Of a DNA stretch of 64,000 nucleotides, positions 16,377-25,283 are shown piece by piece; positions within the stretch are counted from its first letter, which is position 1, and every line of letters starts with the position of its first letter. The notes below the pieces were generated by a model, which ran no database searches, was not told the DNA's origin, and worked only from the letters and a program-made list of their open reading frames with translations. The translations under genes were made by a program, and so were the position numbers. Source of the stretch: Fibrella forsythiae (GTDB lineage Bacteria; Bacteroidota; Bacteroidia; Cytophagales; Spirosomataceae); the NCBI RefSeq assembly GCF_017353175.1, contig NZ_JAFMYW010000007.1, forward strand, positions 186,001 to 250,000, given 5' to 3'.

Positions 16377-17504
16377 ATGAAAGAAATTAAGGCCATTATT
16401 GCCGGTTATGATCAGATTGACCGCCAGCAGACTCAGGCAGCGCTGGCTACGGTGGTGCGGGTTGAAGGCTCGTCGTACCGCCGCACGGGTGCCCGGATGC
16501 TGGTTATGAACGACGGTCTCTGGATAGGCGGCATCAGTGGTGGCTGTCTGGAAGGCGATGCCCTGAACCGTGCCCGATTGGCCATTGCACAGGCAACGCC
16601 GACCAAGATCACTTACGATACCACTACCGACGACGAGCACCAGATCGGCGTAGGGCTGGGCTGTAATGGCATTATCGATGTGCTCTTTACCCCCCTGGAT
16701 TTCACCGACGCCGCAAACCCTGTTGAAGTACTTAAACACTGTATGAACGAACGCCGTCAAACGCACGTGCTCATCACGATTACCGGTCTCCAGGGTAGTT
16801 GGGACACCATAAAGGAGGGCGACGTTATTCGCTACACCAGTGCCGAAAACCTGAACGTGCTTAATAATCCCCTGATTCAGGCTCAATTGGAGCAGCGTCT
16901 ACAGGAACGGCTGGCCAAGGGTGTATCAGCACCGTATCGGCTCGATAATGGGCTGGGGTCGGTGCTCGACGCGTTTATCGAAATTGTATCGCCGGAAATC
17001 CACCTGGTTCTCTGGGGCCACCAGTACGATGTGTACCCACTCACGCGCCTGGTAAAGGAACTTGGCTGGCGCGTCACGATTGTAGCCAATGCCTTGAAAG
17101 TGAACCGGAAAATTGCCGACCTGGTCGACGAGGTCGTTCACCCCGATAGGTTTTCCGACATTCTGTTCGATGACTACACGGCCATTGTGCTTATGTCGCA
17201 CGACTACAAAACCGATAAGCAAAACCTGCCTGTCGCCCTGGCCACCAAAGCACCGTATATCGGTATGCTGGGGCCACGGGTACGTTCCGAAAAACTATGG
17301 GCCGAACTCGCCGATGAAGGTAAACCCATTGAAGCAGCAGACTTTCCCCGGATTCACGCCCCTGTCGGTTTAGACATTGGTGCGGTATCGCCAGAAGAGA
17401 TTGCGCTGTCACTGGCTGCTGAAATCAGAGCGTCTTTCTCCGACCGCGACGGCACGTACCTGCGTCTGCGGCAAAGTACCATTCATGTTCGCGAGCACGC
17501 CTGA
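16377..17504 (+). CDS. XdhC/CoxI family protein
   Basis: The 375-residue protein has the N-terminal XdhC domain (ALATVVRVEGSSYRRTGARM, GGISGGCLEGDAL, residues about 22-66) and a C-terminal Rossmann-type XdhC_C domain. XdhC proteins insert sulfurated molybdenum cofactor into xanthine dehydrogenase-type enzymes. Two signature spots look altered. The glycine-rich loop reads LWGHQYD, where GAGHD or GAGPD is usual, and the acidic end of the second strand reads TIVAN instead of VVD. No xanthine dehydrogenase genes are adjacent, but moeA lies 3.8 kb downstream on the same strand. Confidence 0.88.
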   Translation: MKEIKAIIAGYDQIDRQQTQAALATVVRVEGSSYRRTGARMLVMNDGLWIGGISGGCLEGDALNRARLAIAQATPTKITYDTTTDDEHQIGVGLGCNGIIDVLFTPLDFTDAANPVEVLKHCMNERRQTHVLITITGLQGSWDTIKEGDVIRYTSAENLNVLNNPLIQAQLEQRLQERLAKGVSAPYRLDNGLGSVLDAFIEIVSPEIHLVLWGHQYDVYPLTRLVKELGWRVTIVANALKVNRKIADLVDEVVHPDRFSDILFDDYTAIVLMSHDYKTDKQNLPVALATKAPYIGMLGPRVRSEKLWAELADEGKPIEAADFPRIHAPVGLDIGAVSPEEIALSLAAEIRASFSDRDGTYLRLRQSTIHVREHA

Positions 17505-17515
17505 GTGATGCAGTG

Positions 17516-18625
17516 CTAGCGGGTGAAGAGCAGACAAACCGGCATCGACACGGCGACTTCCGTGCCGGTGAAGGTGAGTAGTCCGGTTTGTTTATCCCGC
17601 CGAAACACGGTGACATTATCAGTATCCTGATTAGCCACCAACACGAAATTTCCGGTTGGGTCGATGGCAAAGTTTCGGGGTGTTTTGCCGCGAACAGGCT
17701 GGTGCCCAACGAACGTAAGTAACCCGGTTTTCTGGTTAATGCCGTAGATGGCCAGGCTCTCGTGCGCCCGGTTAGACCCGTACAGGAACTTACCGTCGGG
17801 CGAGATGTGAATATCGGCGCTCCAGGTACGTCCGGTATACGCCTCGGGCAGGGTTTTACTTGTTTGCAGGGTATCTAACCGACCCTTTTTGTAGCGAAAA
17901 GCCGTAATCAGCCCGCCCATTTCCTGAATTAGGTACGCAAATTTTCCGTTGGGATGAATGGTAAAATGGCGAGGGCCAGAACCGGGTGTCACCGCTGTGA
18001 ACGGTGGCTTGCCGGGCAACAGCTGGCCGGTCCTGGCGTTCAGGGTGTAGCTTACTACCCTGTCTGTCCCTAAATCGGGCACAAACACATCCCGGTTATT
18101 GGGAGCGATCGTAATGGAATGCACATACGGTTTCGTCTGCCGTTCAGGGTCGATGCTCTTCCCTTCGTGTCGGATCAACTGCGATACCTTCCCCAGGGAT
18201 CCATCTGCTTCAATTGGCAGTATACTGATACTCCCGCTGTTATAACAACCCACGATCAGCCATTTCCGGGTTTTATCGACGGCCAGATGCACACCGCCTT
18301 TATCGCCCAGCGCCTCCGAATTCAGTAGCGTTAACGCATGGGTTTGCTGGTCAATTGAGAACGCGCGAACGGAATCGCCGGTGCCGCCGCCAACGGCGTA
18401 CAGAAATCGGTGATCCGGCGAAAACGCCAGAAACGATGGATTCGACACTCCTTTGGCAATACCAGCCTGTGTTAGTTCACCGGTCTGGGCGTTGAACCGA
18501 TAGCCATAAATTCCCTCGCTGGTTTTACGGGTATACGTACCTACATAGAGGAAATAGTCGCTGTTTTGCGCAACGCTAAAAATGCTCAGCAGGCATAAAA
18601 GCCCCGTAATCAGTCCATTTTTCAT
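17516..18625 (-). CDS. Secreted lactonase-family seven-bladed beta-propeller protein
   Basis: The 369-residue protein has a signal peptide (MKNGLITGLLCLLSIFSVAQ). It then has repeats of the lactonase (Pgl-like) propeller: YLYVGTYT-like start (DYFLYVGTYTRKTSEGIYGY), FLAFSPDHRFLYAV, GPRHFTIHPNGKFAYLIQEM, DIHISPDGKFLYGSNR and NFAIDPTGNFVLVANQDTDN. The family includes 6-phosphogluconolactonase, but secretion argues against a role in the cytoplasmic pentose phosphate pathway. I chose the ATG at 18625 so that the signal peptide is N-terminal. Confidence 0.9.
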   Translation of the reverse strand: MKNGLITGLLCLLSIFSVAQNSDYFLYVGTYTRKTSEGIYGYRFNAQTGELTQAGIAKGVSNPSFLAFSPDHRFLYAVGGGTGDSVRAFSIDQQTHALTLLNSEALGDKGGVHLAVDKTRKWLIVGCYNSGSISILPIEADGSLGKVSQLIRHEGKSIDPERQTKPYVHSITIAPNNRDVFVPDLGTDRVVSYTLNARTGQLLPGKPPFTAVTPGSGPRHFTIHPNGKFAYLIQEMGGLITAFRYKKGRLDTLQTSKTLPEAYTGRTWSADIHISPDGKFLYGSNRAHESLAIYGINQKTGLLTFVGHQPVRGKTPRNFAIDPTGNFVLVANQDTDNVTVFRRDKQTGLLTFTGTEVAVSMPVCLLFTR

Positions 18626-18728
18626 GATTATTCGTTCCCCGACAAACGAGTAAGTGAGGCTAGCCACGTGACAACTAGCGACAACAAACCAATAAAACCT
18701 ACCGACTGACTATCAACATGATAACGAA

Positions 18729-20051
18729 CTATTTCTGTGAAGTTGCGGCGCGTTTTTTAGTCGTAGCCTGCGCCTGGTAGCTAATCTTGAAGAGTGTTCC
18801 GTTCAGATCGTCGGTCACGTAGAGCGAGCCGTCAGGGCCCTGCGCCAGTCCACAGGGGCGGTGCTGAACGGGGCCGGTTGGCTTCACCAGATCAGTACCC
18901 GCAAAATTGTCGGCAAAGATCTCCCACGGGCCTGACGGCTTTCCGTTTTTGAACGGAACAAAGCCTACCAGGTACCCTTTGTGCAGCGGTTGCGACTGAC
19001 CATGAAATGCAATGAACGCCCCGTTACGATACCGCTCCGGAAAGGCCGTTCCCGTATAGAACAACAGCCCGTTTGGACCCATGTGGGCCGGGAAGGCAGC
19101 CGTTGGATCGATCGTGTTGGCTGTTCCGGTTTTCTTACCATCGCCACCGTACTCGGGTGCCAGAATTTTCTTTTTCTGCAGGTAATCGAAATACACGTAA
19201 GGCCAACCCGCATCATCGCCCTGATGAAGTTCGTACATGGTTTCGGCGGGCAGCTCGGCACTTTGCTGCGGCGTGTAATACTGCGGGTAGAAATCGTCGA
19301 AAGCGCCCCGGCCGTGCTGCATGACAAAGAGCGAGTTCGTTTTCGAGTTCCAGTCCAGACCAACCACGTTTTTCAGTCCCGTTGCAAACCGAACACCGCT
19401 CGAAAATGGCTGGTCAGGTACGTCAGCTTTGAAACGCCAGATACCCGCCGCCGAATCCAGCAACGGGCAGGGCATCATGCCTTTCCCCGTTCCCGCAACC
19501 CGACAACGGTCATTGTCTGAGGCGATATTCACGTAGATATTTCCCTGATTGTCAAGCGCTATCGACTTCGACTTATCCCTGTCTTTCTCACGCAGGCCCG
19601 TCACCAGTTTCTCCGGCTCGTCGGGATTGATTACCTCCTGCTTGTCATTGAGTTTATACCGGAAAATGCTGTTGTTCGACGACGTGTACAGATAACCATC
19701 TTTAATGAAAATGCCGGTTCCGGGATAGGTACCAAAACCAGTACGCTCATCAACAACGCCATCCTTGTTCGTATCGCGGAGGCGGTATATGCCTTTGCCG
19801 TCTTTCAGCTGGGCGAGTTTCACATAGATATCGCCATTCTTACTCACCACAACGTGACGGGGAGCGCCCAGATCGTCGGCCACAATAGAGGCTTTAAAAC
19901 CCGTTGGCAGCTTAATATCGGTGGGGTTGATCAGCCGTTTAACCGCTGTTGTCGGTTTCACTGGTGGGCGATTGCTGGCATACGTACCTGCGCTGGTGAT
20001 GGTCAGAAAAGACGTTAACAGGCAGGTTAACGAAACTAACGTAGAGGTCAT
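18729..20051 (-). CDS. Secreted PQQ-type sugar (sorbosone) dehydrogenase-like protein
   Basis: The 440-residue protein has an N-terminal signal segment and a six-bladed propeller of the glucose/sorbosone dehydrogenase family. Features are LPTGFKASIVADDLGAPRH, DIYVKLAQLKDGKGIYRLRD, FRYKLNDKQEV, FATGLKNVVGLDW, DDAGWPYVYFDY and RPCGLAQGPDGSLYVTDD. Family members oxidise aldoses or sorbosone with PQQ in the periplasm. PQQ synthesis genes are not in the window and PQQ-contact residues cannot be confirmed by eye. Same strand as the lactonase gene about 100 bp downstream; an aldose dehydrogenase producing a lactone beside a lactonase is a plausible pairing. Confidence 0.85.
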   Translation of the reverse strand: MTSTLVSLTCLLTSFLTITSAGTYASNRPPVKPTTAVKRLINPTDIKLPTGFKASIVADDLGAPRHVVVSKNGDIYVKLAQLKDGKGIYRLRDTNKDGVVDERTGFGTYPGTGIFIKDGYLYTSSNNSIFRYKLNDKQEVINPDEPEKLVTGLREKDRDKSKSIALDNQGNIYVNIASDNDRCRVAGTGKGMMPCPLLDSAAGIWRFKADVPDQPFSSGVRFATGLKNVVGLDWNSKTNSLFVMQHGRGAFDDFYPQYYTPQQSAELPAETMYELHQGDDAGWPYVYFDYLQKKKILAPEYGGDGKKTGTANTIDPTAAFPAHMGPNGLLFYTGTAFPERYRNGAFIAFHGQSQPLHKGYLVGFVPFKNGKPSGPWEIFADNFAGTDLVKPTGPVQHRPCGLAQGPDGSLYVTDDLNGTLFKISYQAQATTKKRAATSQK

Positions 20052-20250
20052 GAGTAAAGAGGATCAGTCTGGGCGGAGGATTCTCCACGGCTGATAAAGG
20101 CGATGCATGGGCCCTGCTTACCCTATTTTCAGTTGTATCTCTGGTTCATTTACGAAAGAACGGCTGGTCAACTGTGCCGGTTTTGTGTTAAATCAGGTAC
20201 GGTAAAACTATCGGGCCAGCAGGTCGTTAACTGAGTGCAATCAACGACCA

Positions 20251-21168
20251 TTGAGAAAACTTATTCCTATTCTGACGCTATTTAAGCAGGCCTTCACCAA
20301 CCTGAAGACCAATGACCCCATTAGGATGGCGGGGGCAACAGCCTTTTTTGCCTTTTTTGCGTTGCCTCCCAGTATGATCATTGTCAGCCAAGTGCTGAGT
20401 CTACTATTTAACGATTACGAACCGGCAGTAAGCGGGCGCTTATTTCGGGAACTGGCAGAGTTGCTTGGTACCCGGAGCGCCAACCAGTTGAAGGATATTT
20501 CCCAGCATCTGCAACCGCAGAAGACAGACGGCTGGCTCATGATTGTCAGCCTGTTCATCTTGCTGCTGGCCTCAACAACGATGTTTGAGGTGATAAAAAA
20601 CTCGTTGAACCAACTCTGGAACATCAAGGTAAAAGCAGGCGCGCCCCCAACCCGTTTTGTTCGAAACCGAGCCAGCGCACTGGCCATTATTATTGCGTCT
20701 GGCCTGCTGGTCACGGCCTCCCTGACAATAAACCGAATGCTGACCCTGCCAGCCTCTACGCTGACTGGCGCCACGTACTTGTTAACAACCGACATCATTC
20801 GCCTCCTGGTATCGCTGTTGACTTTGTCATGCTGGTTCGCCCTTTTGTTCAAGTACTTACCTGATATTCAGATCAGCTGGCGAGCCGTTTGGGTGGGTTC
20901 ATTCGTCACGGCGTTACTGTTCACCATCGGCGAAGAAATGCTGACCCTTTTGCTGACCGATCGGCAAATGCAGGCCGTTCATGGCCGGTCGGGCGGTATT
21001 ACGCTCGTGTTGCTGCTGGTCTTTTATTGCTCCCTGATCTTTTATTTCGGTGCCGCTTTCACCCGTCAATATTCGCTCTGGGCTGACCTGGAGGCTACTC
21101 CCGCCGATAATGCAGTTGGTTACCTGATTACCGAAGTAGAGAAACCAGACACCCACCCGGCCAGTTAG
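20251..21168 (+). CDS. YihY/BrkB family inner membrane protein
   Basis: The 305-residue protein has the BrkB (virulence factor/YihY) pattern: DPIRMAGATAFFAFFALPPSMII, helices near residues 35-50, 95-115, 145-165, 185-205, 215-240 and 255-280, and the LFYCSLIFYFGAAFTRQYS-type ending. Function of the family is uncertain; early naming as ribonuclease BN was an error. The best start in frame is a TTG at 20251; no ATG is nearby, so the true start could differ by some residues. It reads towards moeA. Confidence 0.85.
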   Translation: MRKLIPILTLFKQAFTNLKTNDPIRMAGATAFFAFFALPPSMIIVSQVLSLLFNDYEPAVSGRLFRELAELLGTRSANQLKDISQHLQPQKTDGWLMIVSLFILLLASTTMFEVIKNSLNQLWNIKVKAGAPPTRFVRNRASALAIIIASGLLVTASLTINRMLTLPASTLTGATYLLTTDIIRLLVSLLTLSCWFALLFKYLPDIQISWRAVWVGSFVTALLFTIGEEMLTLLLTDRQMQAVHGRSGGITLVLLLVFYCSLIFYFGAAFTRQYSLWADLEATPADNAVGYLITEVEKPDTHPAS

Positions 21169-21286
21169 CCACTGGCAAAGCTGCCCGATTCGTTGACGAC
21201 GTACCTGGCATTTCGGCGATTGTCCCGGCTGACCAACCATCCTCGGCGCGAATCAGCTATTTTTGGCGCTTCTCAACCGATTCTAT

Positions 21287-22489
21287 ATGCTGACTGTTGC
21301 CGACGCCGACCAACTCCTTGCCGATCACGGTATGACCCTCACAACCGAAACGGTGCCATTTTCAAAGGCGCGGGGGCGGGTACTGGCCGAAACCATTCTG
21401 GCCGATCGTGATTTCCCCCCGTTTGATCGGGTGGCTATGGACGGAATTGCCATTCACTACGATTCCCTCGCCAACGGTCAGGTAACGTACCCAATACTGG
21501 CTATTCAGCGGGCAGGTGAACCGCTGCAACCACTACCTGACCCTACCGGCTGCCTTGAGGTCATGACCGGCGCTATGTTGCCAACGGGCGCAGACACAGT
21601 CATTCGGTACGAAGACCTGTCTATTACGGACGGTGTGGCCACGCTGACCATTCCCACCGAAATGGAACGAGGGCAGAACGTGCATAAACAGGGAACAGAC
21701 CGGCGTACGTTCGATGTGTTGCTCCCGGCGGGTACAATGCTGCGGCCGGTTGAACTGGCCGTAGTAGCCTCGGTTGGGCAAACCTCCGTATCGGTACTGA
21801 AGCGGCCGCGTGTGGCGGTGATTGCTACCGGCGATGAACTGGTCGACACGCATCAGACACCCCTCCCCCATCAGATCCGGCAATCGAACGTGTATATGCT
21901 TCAGGCGGCTCTGTACGATATGGGCCTCGACGCTTCGGTACACACGTTTCCCGACGATGTGGCCACGATAACCGCGGGTTTATCGACCCTGCTCACGAAC
22001 CACGATGTACTGATCATGACCGGTGGCGTATCGGCCGGGAAAGCCGATTTCGTGCCCGAGGTGCTGGGTGGTCTGGGCATCCGGTGTCATTTTCATAAGG
22101 TAGAGCAACGGCCGGGTCGGCCGCTGTGGTTCGGCAGCAGCCCTGATCAGCAGCGCGTGGTTTTTGCTCTGCCAGGGAATCCGGTATCCACGACCATGTG
22201 TTTTTACAGATACGCCCGGCCCTATCTGCAAACCGCCATGGGGCTCACCCCCGACCCGCCACTCTACGTTGAACTGGCCAAACAGGTTACGTTCAAGCCA
22301 GCGTTCACCTACTTCATGCCCGTCCGGCTTGAAGCCATGCCAGATGGACGCCTGCTGGCCAATCCTCTTCCGGGAAGCGGCTCCGGCGATTTCACTAATC
22401 TGACCGCCGCCGACGCGTTTCTCGAACTCCCCGCCGCCTCAACCGTATTTCCCGCCGGTACGTTAGCCCCCGCCTGGTCGATCGGTTAG
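21287..22489 (+). CDS. moeA: Molybdopterin molybdotransferase MoeA
   Basis: The 400-residue enzyme inserts molybdate into adenylylated molybdopterin, the last step of molybdenum cofactor synthesis. Visible motifs are PPFDRVAMDGIAI near residue 50, TGAMLPTGADTVIRYED, VAVIATGDELVD, the MoCF-domain GGVSAGKADFVPEVL and VFALPGNPVSTTMCFYRY. I chose the ATG at 21287, eight codons after a TTG. It follows the BrkB gene on the plus strand. Together with the XdhC-like gene it points to a molybdenum hydroxylase elsewhere in the genome. Confidence 0.93.
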   Translation: MLTVADADQLLADHGMTLTTETVPFSKARGRVLAETILADRDFPPFDRVAMDGIAIHYDSLANGQVTYPILAIQRAGEPLQPLPDPTGCLEVMTGAMLPTGADTVIRYEDLSITDGVATLTIPTEMERGQNVHKQGTDRRTFDVLLPAGTMLRPVELAVVASVGQTSVSVLKRPRVAVIATGDELVDTHQTPLPHQIRQSNVYMLQAALYDMGLDASVHTFPDDVATITAGLSTLLTNHDVLIMTGGVSAGKADFVPEVLGGLGIRCHFHKVEQRPGRPLWFGSSPDQQRVVFALPGNPVSTTMCFYRYARPYLQTAMGLTPDPPLYVELAKQVTFKPAFTYFMPVRLEAMPDGRLLANPLPGSGSGDFTNLTAADAFLELPAASTVFPAGTLAPAWSIG

Positions 22490-22594
22490 GTCCATCGCTA
22501 TTTTTCGTAGACTACTGCCAGCTCGTTCCTGTCGCCGGAAAAGGTGTAGATTCGGGCTATCACTTGTTCACTTATTCTATCCGGTAACTCCCGA

Positions 22595-25075
22595 ATGAAA
22601 AATCAATTGATTCTCTTCGTTGGATTAAGTTTGATCGTACTGGCTGGTTGTCAGCGGACCAGCCGGTCGGGCGAGTCGGCAGAGGCCGCCGGCCTGTATA
22701 AAAGTCTGGCGGCCAAGCGGATTGATCTTCCTAACGGTTGGTCATTGACCCCACCCGGACGCAGCCTCGACCTGGACGACCTGCCGCTCACAATGGCCGT
22801 GTCTTCGTCGAAGAAATACATTGCCGTTACCAACAATGGCCAGAGCACGCAGAGCATCACGCTGATCGACGCGTCTACGCATCAGATTCTCGACACCGCC
22901 CGCGTGGGAAAAGCCTACGTCGGTCTGGCCTTCAGCGAGGACGAATCCCGGTTGTTCGCCTCGGGCGGTAACGACAATAAGGTGCTGACCTACCGAATTG
23001 ACAAACAGCAACTGGTAGCCGACGAATCCATTGTGCTCGGGAAACCCTGGCCCGTGAAGATCTCGCCAACGGGACTCTGTGTCGATAGCAGCAAAGACCG
23101 GCTGTATGTGGTGACGAAGGAAGATAGTTCACTCTATGTGGCCGACACAAAGACGCATCAGGTACTAAAGCGGCTACCCATCGGGGCGGCGGCCTACACC
23201 TGCCTGCTCGCGCCTGACAAGCAGGAACTGTACGTCTCGCTTTGGGGCGGTGCCGGTGTCGCGGTGGTCAACGTAAACACCATGCAGGTAGTGGCGACAA
23301 TTGCGACGAATAAAAACCCGAACGACCTGCTCCTGACCCGCGATGGCAAGTACCTCTACGTTGCCAACGGGAATGACAACACGGTGGCGCTGATCGACGT
23401 GGCCCGGCGACAAGTGATCGAAACCCTGACCGCGTCGCTGTTCCCGGATGCTCCCGTTGGTACTACGCCGAACGGACTAGCCCTGAGCGATGATGAGGCG
23501 ACCCTGTATATCGCCAACGCGGATAACAACTGCCTGGCGGTCTTCGACGTGTCGCGGAAAGGACATAGTTTGTCCAGCGGGTTTATTCCGACCGGCTGGT
23601 ACCCAACGGCGGTAAAAGTGATCGGGTCTACCCTATTTGTCACCAACGGCAAAGGCTTCTCGTCGAAGGCCAATCCGAAAGGGCCAAACCCGGTTAGAAC
23701 ACGTACGCCACAGTATGTCGGGGCCAACCCACAGGCCAATCCCGGACCGGTGCAATACATTGCGGGGTTATTCAAAGGCACACTTTCCATCATCGACGTA
23801 CCTGAGCCCGATATGCTGGCGGCTTATTCACGGCTCGTCTACGCCAACACTCCGTACACGAAGCGAAAAGAACGCCAGTCGGAAGGCGAGCAGGGCAACC
23901 CGATTCCCACGCAGGTGGGTTCACGGTCGCCGATCAAGTATGTGTTTTACATCATCAAGGAGAACCGGACATATGACCAGATTCTGGGCGACATGACCGA
24001 AGGCAATGGCGACGCCTCGCTTTGTCTGTTCCCGCAGAAAGTGACCCCGAACCAACACGCGCTGGCCAAAGAGTTTGTCTTGCTGGATAACTTCTACGTT
24101 GATGCCGAAGTCAGCGCCGACGGGCACAACTGGTCAGCCGCCGCCTATACGAATGATTACGTGGAAAAGAACTGGGTAACCAGTTACGGCGGTCGGGGCG
24201 GCACGTATGATTATGAAGGCCAAAAGGAAATTGCCCATCCCCGCGACGGTTTTATCTGGGACCACTGCCTTCGGGCGGGCATTTCATTTCGCAGTTACGG
24301 CTGGTTTGCCGACGATGAAAAGCCCAACATCAAAGCGCTGGAAGGCCGTTTCTGCCCTACGTTCAAAGGCTACAACCTCGGGTATATGGACACGAAGCGG
24401 GAGGCCGCCTGGGAAGCGGACTTCGATGCGCTGGTAGCGGCCGGGAACGTACCCAGACTCAGTACAGTGCGATTTGGCAATGACCATACATCGGGGGCCC
24501 GCATTGGCCTTCCCACGCCCGATGCCGCCGTGGCTGATAATGATCTTGCCGTTGGCAGGTTTGTCGAACACCTGTCGAAGAGCCCTATCTGGAAGGAATC
24601 GGTCGTGTTTATTCTGGAAGATGACGCCCAGAACGGTCCCGACCACGTTGATGCGCACCGGTCCATTGCGTTTGTGGCGGGTGGCTTCGTTAAACGCGGG
24701 TACGTTGATCACACCATGTATTCAACGTCTGGCCTCCTGCGGACCATTGAACTGATTCTGGGGCTGAAGCCCATGAGCCAGTACGACGCGGCAGCGACGC
24801 CCATGTGGCGGTGTTTCGACAAGAAGGCCAATCCAGCGTCATTCACCGCCAAAGAAGCGGGTATTGACCTGAACCAGAAGAACGTAGCCATCAACAACAA
24901 CTCAAAACGATCATCGCTCTTTAACCTGACGCGACCCGATGAGATAGACGACCTGATTTTCAGCGAGATTGTCTGGCAAACTGTCCGCGGGCACCACAGC
25001 GTGATGCCTGCCCCGCGCCGTGGTGCCTTTGTCAGAGCAGGTAAACCGGATGAGGAGGAGGACGACGATGATTGA
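22595..25075 (+). CDS. YncE-type beta-propeller / phosphoesterase fusion lipoprotein
   Basis: The 826-residue protein has a lipoprotein signal (LSLIVLAGC, Cys19). An N-terminal YVTN propeller (about residues 45-400) has repeats such as KYLYVANGNDNTVALIDV and ATLYIANADNNCLAVFDV. A C-terminal phosphoesterase domain (about 445-760) carries YIIKENRTYDQILGD, VSADGHNWSAAAYTNDYVEK, VRFGNDHTSG and FILEDDAQNGPDHVDAHRS. The phosphoesterase family (PF04185) includes phospholipase C and acid phosphatase. The tail is strongly acidic (seven E/D in a row). Probably an outer-membrane-anchored phosphatase; substrate unknown. Confidence 0.9.
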   Translation: MKNQLILFVGLSLIVLAGCQRTSRSGESAEAAGLYKSLAAKRIDLPNGWSLTPPGRSLDLDDLPLTMAVSSSKKYIAVTNNGQSTQSITLIDASTHQILDTARVGKAYVGLAFSEDESRLFASGGNDNKVLTYRIDKQQLVADESIVLGKPWPVKISPTGLCVDSSKDRLYVVTKEDSSLYVADTKTHQVLKRLPIGAAAYTCLLAPDKQELYVSLWGGAGVAVVNVNTMQVVATIATNKNPNDLLLTRDGKYLYVANGNDNTVALIDVARRQVIETLTASLFPDAPVGTTPNGLALSDDEATLYIANADNNCLAVFDVSRKGHSLSSGFIPTGWYPTAVKVIGSTLFVTNGKGFSSKANPKGPNPVRTRTPQYVGANPQANPGPVQYIAGLFKGTLSIIDVPEPDMLAAYSRLVYANTPYTKRKERQSEGEQGNPIPTQVGSRSPIKYVFYIIKENRTYDQILGDMTEGNGDASLCLFPQKVTPNQHALAKEFVLLDNFYVDAEVSADGHNWSAAAYTNDYVEKNWVTSYGGRGGTYDYEGQKEIAHPRDGFIWDHCLRAGISFRSYGWFADDEKPNIKALEGRFCPTFKGYNLGYMDTKREAAWEADFDALVAAGNVPRLSTVRFGNDHTSGARIGLPTPDAAVADNDLAVGRFVEHLSKSPIWKESVVFILEDDAQNGPDHVDAHRSIAFVAGGFVKRGYVDHTMYSTSGLLRTIELILGLKPMSQYDAAATPMWRCFDKKANPASFTAKEAGIDLNQKNVAINNNSKRSSLFNLTRPDEIDDLIFSEIVWQTVRGHHSVMPAPRRGAFVRAGKPDEEEDDDD

Positions 25076-25283
25076 TAACGAGCGATAGTGAAGCGCAACC
25101 CAGGTACGTTGCCAACTACCTGATCTGCTTTATACCAATGAAGCGTTCTACGATCTATTCATAAAGGAATTCGGGAAGGCACCCTTCGTTTGTCAACGTG
25201 CCTTAAACGCTCTTTAAATAACACCCCCGCCCTTTTTCGCGTTACTTAAGTAAGGTATATTCTTCACTCACTCTACACTATTT

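Noticed and set aside
17516-18625. Cytoplasmic 6-phosphogluconolactonase (pgl)
   Set aside because: It has a signal peptide and no pentose-phosphate neighbours.
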